From Pieris napi (Eukaryota; Arthropoda; Insecta; Lepidoptera; Pieridae), in the NCBI RefSeq assembly GCF_905475465.1, contig NC_062241.1:12152001-12216000 (forward strand): 64,000 nt of DNA, given 5' to 3'. Below are positions 1-12,400 of this stretch, piece by piece; the first letter of the stretch is position 1, and every line of letters begins with the position of its first letter. The translations under genes were made by a program, and so were the position numbers. Under the pieces are notes generated by a model. It searched no databases. It had not been told where the DNA came from and saw only the letters and a program-made list of their open reading frames with translations.

Positions 1-1260
1 TTTGAGTCCCATTGGCATGCGTAGAAATTCAAAATGACCGTGTTCTACGTTAAATGCTGTCTTCGGTATGTCTTCAGGATTCATCTCGACTTGGTAAAAG
101 CCAGATGCAAGGTCAAGAGTCGTAAAATACTGACACCTACCTAATTTGTCTAAAACGTCAGTGATGTTTGGAATAGGGTATTTATCGTCAATAGTCTTGT
201 CGTTTAACTTCCTAAAGTCCACTACAAGTCGCCATTTTTGTCTACCAGATGCATCAGCTTTCTTTGGGACTACCCAAATGGGTGAGCTCCAAGCAGAGTC
301 AGAAGGTCGTATTATACCCTGTTCTAGCATTTTACTTATCTGTTCCCTAACTTCCTGACGGTGTACAAAAGGATACCGGTAACTTTTGGTATAGACGGGG
401 TTTTCATCATGAGTTCTAATACTATGTTTGATTTTATTAGTGAAGGTTAATGGTTCACCTTCAATGTAAAATATGTCAGCGTAGCGCTTACATAGGGTTT
501 CTAAATTAACTCGTTCCTCACTATTTAAATGGTCAGTTCTAAGTCTATCTAAAACTTGGTTTACCCTGTCTGAGTCTAGTTCAGTATAAGAACTTTCAAA
601 GTTAAATAAGTCAAGTTGTAAAGGTCTGTCTATTGGAAATACAATGTCTTCGTCTGTCATATTCTCAACTTCTACTATACCAGTCCAATCAGTCACATTA
701 GTAATGCATTCGTGAATAATGCAATTACTTATTATTTGTTCTGGTATAAACACGTCACCATCGTCATGATGTATCGGTATACCAACTAAACGAGATGATT
801 TTGCTGGTATTATTTGTTCTGTGTATTTTTTACATTTATAACGCAATAGAGGGATTTTTGCATTGTCAGTGATTAGTATATCGTCTTTAAAATCGATTCT
901 ACAGTTTTCTAATAAATCTAATCCTATCAAACCATCAAAATAATTATGAAATTTATAGATAAATAATTTTATATTTTTAGTCTCATTAAATTCAGGAAAA
1001 CTAGGAATTGATATTGAGTGTTCATGAACACTTGTTAATCTAGAATTAGTAACTTCAAAAGGATCGTACATTTTTGGAATATTACTGAAATATTTATCTA
1101 CTGCTTCAGGGCTTATGAATGATTGGTTTGCTCCTGTATCAATAAGAAGTTTTAAAGGTGGATTGTTAATTTTGATATAAGGTAATTCTTTTTTTGATTG
1201 TATATTTAATTCTATTCTGGTGGGGATTTTCGATGGCTCTGTTGAAAATCCTGACTTTTC
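1..1260 (-). CDS. pol: Ty3/gypsy LTR retrotransposon pol (partial: protease and start of reverse transcriptase)
   Basis: Reading the minus strand from 1260 to the window edge gives one uninterrupted frame. It opens just after a stop at 1263-1261. An aspartic protease active site (LLIDTGANQSF) sits at about 1149-1117. A linker follows, then the N-terminal part of a gypsy-type reverse transcriptase: the conserved KWRLVVDFRKLN, the YPIP motif, LDLASGFYQVEM and LRMPMGL. The YxDD active site, RNase H and integrase would lie left of base 1. The frame is -1 relative to gag and overlaps its end by about 49 nt, as in elements that make Gag-Pol by -1 frameshifting. No stop is seen in the visible part, so the copy may be recent. 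Family assignment is firm; activity cannot be judged. Confidence 0.9.
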
Positions 1261-2693
1261 CTACCTTTAGAATGTCTTGGTTCAATGTCCTTACTAGTAC
1301 TAGGCATGTTATTATTATAGCGAGTATCCTCTATTGGTGGTAAATCTTGTTGTTCATAGTACTGATAATTATCTGAGTCACAATAAGAGTATTGTCCATA
1401 ATAGTCATTATAGTCATAGTCAGTATTACAATAATTATAGTCAACATAATCATTGTCGTATTCATAATCATTATAATCATTAAATTCATTAAAATTAACT
1501 TCTCTAAACTTAAAGTAATTAGATGGAGGAGGATTGCCGAATTTTTGCCAATCATGACCGGGAATTCTAGGTGGTAAAGGTTTTGTCACAAAATGACTCA
1601 CTCCACTCATAGGCTTAGGGCCAGAATTATTCTGTGGAGGGTTCCTGTTAGGTATTCTAAAACCACTGTTATTATTAGGCAATGGTGCTCGGAACATTTG
1701 CTGAGTACGCGTTGGTTGCATAGGCATGCGCTGATGACTATTAAATTGGGGATTAAAATTAGGTTTATGCCAACTAGGTCCGGGTAAAAATTTAGGAGGA
1801 TTAAAATTATTGTTCATAGGAGGAAATTTGGGCTGTGTAAATTGTTGGTGTGAGTTGTGTGGTGTTAATGGTAATAATGGTTTCTTCAGATCTGTTGCTA
1901 AATTATTTCGCTGCTGCAAGTACATAACATTAAGTTCATCCTGGACAAATTCCAAAGCCTTCTCAATTGTTTCAGGTCTCATACACCTGATTCTGGACCC
2001 GAGAGGATCTTTTAAACCTCTTACAAACGCTTGTAAAGTTAATTTTCGATATAAAATTCTCTTAGCTTCTATAGTTGTCTCTAATGTTTCGTGCAACGAT
2101 ACATAAGACATTATAGTGCTAAAAAGGTTTTGGCATTTGTCATAGAATTCCTGTGGAGTCTCATTACACTGTGTCGCTAATGCTAAGTCATTGTATAGAG
2201 CGGTCTCATCCCTTTGGTCAGAAAAATTATTAATTAAAGTATTTCTAATTCCTAACCAATTTTCAGGAATACCATTCGAATTTATTGTACGAGCTGCGGA
2301 ACCAGTAATTTTATTTAAAATGCCATTTATAACACATAAATTCGATAATTCATATCCTAACTCGTCCTTCACGCATTGAATTACAATCTGATCACATATT
2401 CTAATAAATCTAGGGAGAATATGTGGGTTACCGTCAAATTCAGGAACTGGGCGGAGAGCCTTATATACTGTATCAGGATCCATTTTATATTTTAAATTAC
2501 TAAAACTTAAATTCAACCTACTGTCTAAACTTTGAGGGCAATTCGAGCTCTCAGGAAAATTATTTAAATCTACTGGAGGGCAATTCGAGCCTTCACTTAA
2601 TTGACGATTCGAGTCTATACCTAATTGACGATTCAAGTCTACTAAGCTATCCCTACGAATTTTATGCCTGGAGGACACAGGACTATTTTTCAT
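1212..2693 (-). CDS. gag: Ty3/gypsy retrotransposon gag
   Basis: This frame lies directly upstream of pol and downstream of the primer-binding site, so it is the structural Gag. The open frame runs back to 2957, but its first codon there is TTG inside the primer-binding site and is not a credible start. The first in-frame ATG is at 2693 (493 aa). A second at 2483 (423 aa) starts just before the capsid-like core, which begins MDPDTVYKALRPVPEFDG. The C-terminal third is rich in Asn, Gln and Pro, then Asp, Tyr and Asn, and ends in a basic Arg/Lys/Ser tail. No CCHC zinc knuckle is visible, as in many errantivirus-like Gags. I did not recognise a cellular homologue. Confidence 0.8.
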   Translation of the reverse strand: MKNSPVSSRHKIRRDSLVDLNRQLGIDSNRQLSEGSNCPPVDLNNFPESSNCPQSLDSRLNLSFSNLKYKMDPDTVYKALRPVPEFDGNPHILPRFIRICDQIVIQCVKDELGYELSNLCVINGILNKITGSAARTINSNGIPENWLGIRNTLINNFSDQRDETALYNDLALATQCNETPQEFYDKCQNLFSTIMSYVSLHETLETTIEAKRILYRKLTLQAFVRGLKDPLGSRIRCMRPETIEKALEFVQDELNVMYLQQRNNLATDLKKPLLPLTPHNSHQQFTQPKFPPMNNNFNPPKFLPGPSWHKPNFNPQFNSHQRMPMQPTRTQQMFRAPLPNNNSGFRIPNRNPPQNNSGPKPMSGVSHFVTKPLPPRIPGHDWQKFGNPPPSNYFKFREVNFNEFNDYNDYEYDNDYVDYNYCNTDYDYNDYYGQYSYCDSDNYQYYEQQDLPPIEDTRYNNNMPSTSKDIEPRHSKGRKSQDFQQSHRKSPPE

Positions 2694-2940
2694 AGGACGG
2701 AAAATTGTGACGAGGAGAAAGCAACACTGATGGAAAAATAATTCAATGTACTCACATAACTCGTCGACTTCCCTGGTTTTCTTTGCGTTGTACTGAAGTT
2801 TGAGTACGCCCCGGCTGCTTCCAAATGTTCTTTGATATTTCGGTGAACGCTTAAGAGCGACAGCTAGAACGACCGCGCGCGGTGTCGAATCTAGACCCCG
2901 GAAATCTTCTTTATAACGATCGTAGTAGCCCCGAAAGTAT

Positions 2941-2956
2941 CCTACCGACTGCGCCA
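2941..2956 (-). other. Primer-binding site complementary to tRNA-Ser
   Basis: The minus strand reads TGGCGCAGTCGGTAGG immediately after the LTR. This is the complement of an insect tRNA-Ser 3' end (CCTACCGACTGCG plus CCA), as I recall that sequence. tRNA-Ser priming is known in the 17.6/297 branch of gypsy elements. Confidence 0.8.
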
Positions 2957-3230
2957 ATTACGATTTCGTCAGCCCGGACTCCCAAAAAAAAACCAATAGT
3001 TAGCTAGGTATTTATTATATTTAAACTTATAATTAAATTACAAAATTACATCCGTTATCGATGCTAGATATATACGGAGTGGCAAACATATTTTATTTTA
3101 TTAAAATGTTAAATCGCGGTAAACACTGTGTCAGCAGAGTAATTCCATGAAGCCGGCACGTTGACCATACACGTGCCGTGATGTCAGCGATCTTCTTTAG
3201 GGTACCGTATGTAATTAACCTTTCGTAACA
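2957..3230 (-). repeat. 5' LTR of the gypsy-type element (boundaries approximate)
   Basis: The LTR ends next to the primer-binding site at 2957. The other end is placed at about 3230 because the minus strand there reads TGTTACGA, which mirrors the TCGTAAT at the 3' end as a short inverted repeat. The interval of about 270 bp contains a TATATAT run and several AATAAA-type signals on the minus strand. The partner LTR is outside the window, so the outer end cannot be confirmed by comparison. Confidence 0.55.
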
Positions 3231-3445
3231 TTATAACTTTAGTTTTATAGATTTTATAAGTTTTTAAAAAAGCAAAATAGCTGTAAAAACATGTCTAGTT
3301 GTAAGCTTGTTACATTCCAGGAAATAATGTACACTGGATATGTAGCACTATAAATTTTTGTGAAACAAAATAAAGAATTTTTGAAATTGAATTGAATTGA
3401 ACAGTATCCGCAAAGTAGAAAATTTCCAAACATACATAACTTCAG

Positions 3446-6400
3446 GTTTTGTTACAACGATGAGAGTCACACACGCTACACCAGCCCCAGTGTACGCATT
3501 CAGTTCTGACAGGAACTGGGAGTGCGACGCCTTGACGCCTGCCAATTGCAAAGATATTGCCCGTCAGATGATCGAAGATTGGCCTGGACGAGATCTGAAT
3601 GTAAGTACAAGTGCCAAGAACACTGAAAATTAATTTTAATTATACTTAGATATGCGTATTTAAAAAGATTAATTGAACAGTGTTGGCCTAGTATGGTGGC
3701 TTCAGCGTGCGACTCTCATCCCTGAGGTCGTAGGTTCGATCCCCTGTGCACCAATGGACTTTCTTTCTATATGCGCATTTAACATTCGTTCAAACGGCGA
3801 AGGAAAACATCGTGAGGAAACCGGCTTGCCTTAGACCTAAAAAGTCGACGGTGTGTGTCAGGCACAGCACAGCAGGCTGATCTACTTGCCAATTAGATTG
3901 AAAAATGATCATGAAAGATTATGATTCTGAAATGTGAGGTCCAGACTTAAGTAATAAATAATAATAAAATAAATTAAAAACAAAGATTTGTCCTCTATCA
4001 GCAGGAGGCATGATAAAATAGGAGCACGCACTTACATTCTCGTGGGAACAACACGCAAATACATAGTCGAAATAACTAACATCACCGCCTACACGAATTC
4101 AAGTACGAATTTACAGTGATGCCAACTCCTACAAAATGTTCCCTCTATACCAACTTCAAAGAAACAGATATCGATTAAAAGCCACTAAAGTTCTTCTTGT
4201 ACGCTTCGTACTTTCAAATACATTCAAGTAGTATAAAATTTCGAACTTGCAGTATTAATTCTATAATAATTAGCTTTTTGATATTTCAGTTATGCGTGGA
4301 GTTTATAATTGGTTTAGTTTGTTGTTTGTATATAAAGTGTATACGTAGAATCTTACGTAAAAAAAACTCTAAATAAAGGCCCCCTAAATATCTCCATCCA
4401 ATATAACCCCAAGACACCTTGATTCCCCCTAAATTGTGGGGAAAACCCCTAAGCATCACTGTATATTTCCGTATACGATACGATACACCGTATTCAATCA
4501 AAGGAGAATATTGTGTAACTAATTATCGTGATTCATGTGCACTTTTTATTTTGTATGTATCCTTTTTTTGTTTAGTGTTTTTTGTTCCTGTTTAGTTTTG
4601 TCTTAATAACTATATGTATTATGTATTTTGCACTTCTTGCTTATTATTTAATAAGGTTATTTTTACAGTGGTTGTCTGGAACAGATCGCTCGAAAGCGAT
4701 AAGGCCGTCAGTTGCGATCCTTTTCATTTGTTTTTCCTTCAAGTGTTAATAAATATACTGGGGGATTGTTTTATTATTGTCATGCTCATTTGTATAATGT
4801 AAGAAACTATTTAATTGAAATGCCTTTTTTCACATATGCTAATTTCTAGTCAAATCTTTAGGTCATTCTTGGAGGGGGACGTCAAAGTCTGATACAAAAT
4901 GCGACGGCGTTAGAAAACGACCCTCTTAGTAACTGGGCATGCTCCAGAAAAGATGGTAGAAACCTCATCGAGGATTACAAAAAGAACAAGGAGAGCCGAG
5001 GGCTGAACTATACCTTCGTTAATAATACGGAACAATTGAAGAGCATACCGGAAGACACAGATTATTTATTTGGTAAGGAAATTTCTATAAAGCCACTACA
5101 AGGTATATTAGGTAGTACCTTCTACGTGTATTGTATGTGCGGATCTTCTGTACATGTTTCCTTTCACTGAATGATTGAGTATTAATGCGCATATAGATCG
5201 AAAATCCTATAAGTGTACGGTCAGAACTGGTCAGAACGGGTCGAACTCACAACCTCGGAGTTAAGAGCGAGTACACATTGGGCGCTCGGCGTAGCGTTTA
5301 ACGCGCGTTGGTATATTGTATACATCTCAGTTCGGAAATGTACGAACAAACTATCATCAGATTCACCAGTATTTCCACTATCTCCTCCGAATTACGTTTT
5401 CTAAAAACTTTATTTTTATAATCGGCTTTAAATATTTTCGATTTCATCGGTAAAGGAATCCGTATCAAAATGATCGTCCTCTATTATAGAGAATTATCAC
5501 TAAATAAATTCAAAGCCCTCGTTGAACGTAAATTAATCAATAAAGCATTTTATAAATTTGACGAATACTTAAATGATCTTAATTCTTGGGATTGATTTGC
5601 TCCAGTCATAACAATTTATATGACTCAAAAGAGTGGCGGAAAGATTCTTGCCCGCTCTACGCCCTTGACTTGCGCACTGGTAGTAAATGTAAATTTACAA
5701 TTAATTTAACTTCTTTTTTGACTTTCATAAGTGTACTCGTTTACTTATGAATAAAGATATTATGAGTTTGTGTTTGAGTTTATTTTCGTCAACGTGCGTC
5801 CATTCTTTGTGAAAGCGCGCGTTTGATTGTACATCAAAATGGCTGCACATGTATCGGCGCGCGGCTAACCAATATTACTAAACGCGCGCCTTTTGCTTGT
5901 GTACACTTCAATTAAATTTTTATTCAAGTAAACAATTTAGACCATAAACGATTCTACAGCAATTAAAATGATTAATTAACAATTGAAACGTCTATATTAA
6001 TTTGACAATGCTCATAATTAATATACTCAATTGAATACTATATATTTTGACCACATCGTGCGTCGTCGAAAAGATTATTGATACAAATTCTGATTGTGTA
6101 TTACAGGAATATTTGCCAACGCTCATTTGCCATATGAGTTTCAAAGAACTCCTGAGTCGCCGTCAATCGTAGATATGACAGAAGCCGCAATAAAAGTTTT
6201 ACAACGGAATGAGAACGGATTCTTCCTTATGGTATGTTGATTTGACTCTTCTATGTCAAAATCCATTACGTTTTTGACATACGAGACTGCTTTCACTTTC
6301 TAAAAAGCTTGATATTAATATGTATGTTTCAAATCAGTTTTAATGTATTTGTAAAGAACTTTCAAGCTGATAATCATGACAGCTAATTTGTCAAATTAGC

Positions 6401-9400
6401 AACCAAATGTTAAACTTTTCACTTTTTAAATGATAAGAATTTTCATATTTTAAAAGGATTTTCTGGATGCAATTTGTAAATTAAGTGTATGAGCCAAGGC
6501 TGTTCATTTTCTTCACTCAGGCTTTCTTAGTTTTATAAACGTGACGTTTTCCTAAATCGTCGGATTTACACCCCTAGAGTATAACCAGACGATCTCTGTA
6601 ACACTGCACTCACTTGTTACATAGCAATTAACATTTCATTATTTCGCTTATATTGTTGTACGCGAGTGGATAGAGTACCATAAAATCATATGACCATAAA
6701 AGTAATGTTAATTGGCAAAAATTGTTTAGAAAGTCTCCGCGCTAAATCTTACTCTTGTAATATTAGATTCCATTGCGCAGTATAGTAATAAAAAATTAAG
6801 CATTTAATTTTTGGCGTCGGGACGTGACGACCCCATCGCCCACTGGTGAAATAACCTGTGACAGAGGTTATTTCATCAGCGCAATCAGTCAACCCCTTCC
6901 TAGTGGGAGTGCCATGCTGTTGCCTTCGGGCTTCAGCCAAATGGGCAGGCACGACCGGGGCAGTACCACTGTCTCTTAGAAAACCGGCGTGAAGTGATGC
7001 AATAGGCTCGCCTTATTGTACTCGCGTTTCGTGCGGTGAGAGAGACTCCCGGAGCCCATCCCCCCCTCCCCCATATGTAATATGAAGGTGCAGAAAAAAG
7101 AGAATCTACCCCAGGGGGGTACCACACGCGCTCGCGTTGGAGAATCCCCCTCTGGGCGTCCAACACCGGGACACGGAGCACCCGGTGGTGGACGCACAGG
7201 CTGCCCTTCGTATTCTGGGGGGGGCAATTCTGCGCTCAATAACAGAAACAGTTATCGTTCTCGGGGCAAACGGAGCAATTCAACGCTCGCCGTGGACTTC
7301 ACGAATGTTAGGGGGCTCAATTCCAATATCAACGCAGTCCACTACCATTTGGAGACTGCGAAGCCGGCCTTGCTCTTTCTTACCGAGACTCAGATTTCCT
7401 CCCCGGCTGATACTTCCTACCTCTCCTACCCGGGGTACAAATTGGAACATTCATTTGTGCCACGGGCGGGAGTCTGCGTGTACGTCAGAGAGGATATCTG
7501 TTCTCGTCGCCTCGGGACGCTTGAAGGAAGGGACCTATCTAACCTCTGGCTGCGCGTAGACTGCGATGACCATCCGCGATTCTACGCATGCCTGTATAGG
7601 TCCCATAGCGGAAATACCGAAACTGACCGACTCATTGAGCACATCCAAATGGCTACAGATTCCCTGCTCGAAAGGGTTCCTACCGCTGAAATCGTGATAC
7701 TTGGCGATTTTAACGCCCACCATGCCGATTGGCTCGGCTCTGAAACCACCGATCACGCGGGAAGATCCTTTCACGACTTTGCTTTAGCCTACGACCTGAC
7801 ACAAATGGTCCCTGCGATTACGCGAATACCAGATGTGGATGGTCACAAACCCTCTTTGTTGGACCTTCTGCTGACTTCACATCCGGAGAATTATCAAGTC
7901 TCTGTTGACCCGCCATTGGGTTCATCAGATCATTGTGTGGTCCGGAGTACTGTGCCATCTACGCGCCCTTCACGGCCCCGCTTTATGGGTTGTCGCCGTA
8001 TCTGGCACTATAAGTCAGCAGATTGGGACGGGATGCGGTCTTTCTTTGCGTCCTACCCTTGGGGGCCTATGTGCTTTTCGCCGGAAGCTCCAGATTCCGT
8101 CGCCGCCTCTGTCGCCGAAGTGGTTCTGCAGGGCATGGAACTCTTTATTCCATTTTCTGCGGTGCCGATCGGTGGCAAGTCTCAGCCCTGGTTTAAACGT
8201 TCTTGCAAGGCGGCCTCGCGTCGAAAGCGAGAATGCTTTAAGGCATGGGCGGAAGCGGCGAAATCTTGTGATGCCAATACCAGCGAACTTAAAACAGCAT
8301 ATAACTCAGCCTCCAGGTCCTTCAAACGGGAAATCACTAAGGCAAAGTCAGAGCACATTGCCAGATTTGGCGAGAGATTGGCCCAACTCCCTTCAGGGAC
8401 TCGAGCCTTTTGGTCTCTCGCCAAAGCTGTCCAAGGGAATTTTTGTCAGCCCGCCATTCCGCCACTGCACAGGGAGGATGACTCTCTGGCCCACACTGCG
8501 AAGGAGAAGGCCGACCTTTTGGGCTGTCTCTTCGCGTCCAACTCGACTTTGGATGACAGAGGGAGATCACCACCGACCATTTCGCGGTGTGATTCTTCGA
8601 TGCCGGAAATCACATTCCAGCAACGTGCCGTGCGCAAAGCACTATCTTCCTTGGACATTCATAAGTCGAGCGGGCCGGATGGTATCCCCCCAATTGTGCT
8701 GCGTACTTGTGCTCCTGAGTTGGCTCCGGTCTTAACGCGCCTTTTTCGGTACCTGTACTTGCTCGGCACTGCCCCGAAGTGCTGGAAGACCGCTTCGATA
8801 CATCCGATCCCAAAAAAAGGCGATCGCTCTGATCCGTCCAACTATCGCCCAATAGCTATAACCTCCTTGTTCTCCAAAATAATGGAAACCATTATTAATA
8901 GCCAGCTCTTGAGGTATCTAGAGGGCCACCAGTTGATTAGCGATTCTCAGTACGGCTTTCGTCGTGGTCGCTCAGCTGGTGACCTCCTTGTATACCTTAC
9001 ACATAGGTGGGCAGAGGCAATTGAGTCCAAGGGGGAGGCGCTGGCGGTAAGTTTGGACATAGCGAAAGCCTTCGATCGGGTGTGGCACAGAGCACTGCTC
9101 TCGAAGCTTCCAGCCTATGGGCTACCCGAGAAATTATGCGATTGGATCTCCAGCTTTCTGGCCGATCGGAGCATCAAGGTCGTCATCGACGGAGCATGTT
9201 CCGACCTTAAACCCGTGAACGCTGGGGTCCCACAAGGCTGTGTTCTATCCCCGACCCTGTTTCTTCTGCATATCAATGATATGTTGCAACTTAGCAACAT
9301 TCATTGCTATGCGGATGACAGCACTGGGGATACTTTTTACACTGGCCGGGCAGGTATTTCTCGGGCAGTTGTCGATGAGTACCGGAACAAACTTGTGTCT

Positions 9401-12400
9401 GAAGTCGAAACTCTACTACGTGGAGTCTCAGACTGGGGCAGACTAAACCTAGTCCAATTTAACCCCAAGAAGACACAAGTTTGCGCGTTTTCCGCTAAAA
9501 AAACACCCTTTGTCGCCACTCCTCTTTTCGAAAACACTCTTCTTAAAGCCACAGCCAGCATTGGAATACTTGGCGTTGACATATCGAACGACGTTCAGTT
9601 TCGCGGTCACTTGGAGGGAAAGGCTAAATTAGCCTCCAAAAAGCTTGGTGTGCTCAGCAAGGCGAGGCGGTACTTCACTCCGGGCCACCGCATGCAACTA
9701 TATAAAGCGCAAATTCGGCCCCACATGGAGTACTGCTCTCACCTCTGGGCGGGGGCTCCCCAGTACCAGCTCCTTCCACTTGACCGTATACAACGCAGAG
9801 CGGTTCGAATCGTCGACGACCAATCCCTCTCCGAGCGGCTTGATCCTTTGGCGTTGCGTAGAGATGTGGGGTCACTCTGCATCTTCTACCGCATTTACCA
9901 TGGAGAGTGTTCAGAGGAGTTGTTCGGATTAATACCTGCAGCTGAATTTCATCATCGGACGTCGAGACAGAATACGAAATTCCACCCGTATCACCTCGAC
10001 GTCCGCCGTTCCACAACTGAGCGTTTTTCAAGGCAGTTTTTGCCGCACACCACCACTATGTGGAACCAACTGCCCACTGAGGTATTTCCGAACCAATTCG
10101 ACTTAGGGTCCTTCAAGAAAAGAGCGTACCGATTCCTGAAAGGCCGGCAACGCACTCGCGAGCCCTCTGGCATTGAGAGTGTCCATGGGCGGCGGCATCA
10201 CTTAACATCAGGTGAGCCTCCTGCCCGTTTGCCCCCTGTTTTATAAAAAAAAAAAAAAAAAAAAAAAACACTAATTAATTACCTTTTTATTGAAAAATTA
10301 CGTGATAAATGAAAAAATGGTTATTTTAAAATAATTTTTAGGTTGAAGGTGGTAACATAGACATGGGTCACCATAGGGGTAGAGCACGCACAGCCATAGA
10401 CGAAGCCTTAGCTATGGAGGAGGCTGTAAAACTAGCTTATAACATGACCGATCCCAGTGATACTCTAATAGTGGTGACATCAGACCACGCGCACTCTATG
10501 ACCATTAATGGACATCCGAACCGCGGTGATGATATCTTTGGTAAGTTCATCACTACCTTTACATACCTAAGTGTTGGTAAAGCCATCAATTCCCAACTAT
10601 GACGTCGTGCGTTCTATGTGCGCAATTAACACCTGCTCGTACGGTGAAGGAAACATCATAAAACCCGTCACAGACTTATCTATAATATATATTAATATTT
10701 TTATGGATAGGCATATTACTATATATTTTCTATACGAATTTTCGCGTGACCGCACACTCAGCTATAATATATATTTCTGTGACGTCACCAAGCGATACCG
10801 TAATATACATTATTGCATATTAATATATATTATGGTATATCAATTAAATGAAGGCAAAATATATATTTCTCAGTGTGTGGTAGCTTGCTATAATAAATAT
10901 TATAGTACGGTATATTAATATATATTATAGCTAAGTCTGTGGCGGGCTTTAGGAAACCGGCATATCTCAAGTAAACTTTAGTAGTACTGTGGACTGAATT
11001 TCCGCACTTAGAGGCTCATTTGGTCCGTTGTGCGTAAACAACAAACTAGTAAACTCTAAGAAACAGTTGTCAGAGGCAATACACCAGCACCACTTGATTT
11101 GTTGAAGGTTTTTGAAGTTATACTTCTTTTGGCGCGTCAGGGAAAACCGTCACAAAGAAACCGACACCCTGAAAGTAGCTATAGACAACATTTTAGTTTT
11201 TACGATGCGCCCGCACACCGTTACAAAAAACCGACACCCTGAAGTTAGCTATAGTCAACATTTTAGTTTTTACGATGCGCCCGCACACCGTCACAAAAAA
11301 CCGACACTCTGAAGTTAGCTATAGTCAACATTTTAGTTTTTACGATGCGCCCGCACACCGTCACAAAAAACCGACACCCTGAAGTTAGCTATAGTCAACA
11401 TTTTAGTTTTTACGATGCGCCCGCACACCGTCACAAAAAACCGACACCCTGAAGTTAGCTATAGTCAACATTTTAGTTTTTACGATGCGCCCGCACACCG
11501 TCACACAAAAACCGACACCCTGAAGTTAGCTATAGTCAACATTACATTTTAGTTTTTCTATTGTTAGTGTCGTTTTCTACAAACGTAGAATAAAATTTTT
11601 GAAAAGATGTTTATCTTGTTACGCCAAAGAAGTATAAATTGTACTGCGTGTACACTCACCGTTTTTTTCGCTATCTTTCATCAAAAACAGTTAACTTTTT
11701 AAACTCCTTACTTAAGTTTCAGAATTCAAGCCCTACTCTGACACAAATAAAGCTTTTTGTGCTAACTTAGATTATTACTATTATTAATTCGTATCTAGAA
11801 CGTATCTATTTTTTTTCTACAGGTACCGTCGGTCCGTCATGGGCAGACGGCCTTAACTACACGACGATAGCGTACGGCACTGGTGGGCCTGGCTCCCGTC
11901 AATATGAGATACAGATCGTAAACGGCACAAACCAGATAGTGCGGCGAGACCCTATCCAAGATGACACCACAGACTTCATGTACGAGCAAATAGCTGCTAT
12001 CACCCTAGACGAGAACAAGCACGGTGGAGGAGATGTAGGAGTTTACGCTAGCGGTGAGCATTTTTATGTCTTTTTCTACTGGCCTCCGCTAGTCCTGCAC
12101 ATTCATTAGAATGCAGATATAAAGTGACGAACAGGAACTGAAAGAATTATACTTTATGATTTTATTTTATTTTCGTAAGGTTCAGCAAAAAGATACTATT
12201 TTTCAAAATGGCGTCTAAGCTCTACTCGGAACAATTTACGATAAACGCTCGCGTCCTTGACCCGTTGACCGAATTAATTGAGTTCAGGGTGTAGAGCACC
12301 AAATAAGTAACGATAGTTTGGGTAATCATTTATTTAAAGCGATCTTTTAATACACAGTAGGTACAATTAATCCTTTTGCTAAGTTATTCTATATGGACTT

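Larger units (their letters stand above)
6811..10263 (+). mobile_element. Complete-looking non-LTR retrotransposon, copy 1 (in ALP intron)
   Basis: The 5' end is set where similarity to the copy at 19316 begins (GGCGTCGGGACGTGACG). The 3' end is a run of A residues (10246-10268). It comprises a 270-nt 5' leader, one long ORF and no 3' UTR beyond the tail. It lies in the same orientation as the alkaline phosphatase gene, between the exons ending at 6231 and starting at 10342. I could not find a convincing target-site duplication. Confidence 0.9.

Noticed and set aside
1392..1577. Ile-rich plus-strand ORF
   Set aside because: Antisense of the Asp/Asn/Tyr-rich Gag C-terminus; composition explains it.
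3733..3742. tRNA gene suggested by GGTTCGATCC
   Set aside because: No complete cloverleaf. The same sequence is repeated in several dispersed SINE copies.
7137..7559. 140-codon plus-strand ORF overlapping the LINE ORF
   Set aside because: It is in another frame of the endonuclease domain and has no motifs. The 1054-codon frame explains the sequence.
7905..8735. 276-codon ORF in LINE copy 1
   Set aside because: A frame shadow of the endonuclease/reverse transcriptase coding sequence. The same shadow appears in copy 2.
11161..11530. CRISPR-like array
   Set aside because: Head-to-tail 70-bp units without unique spacers in a eukaryotic genome. It is a minisatellite.
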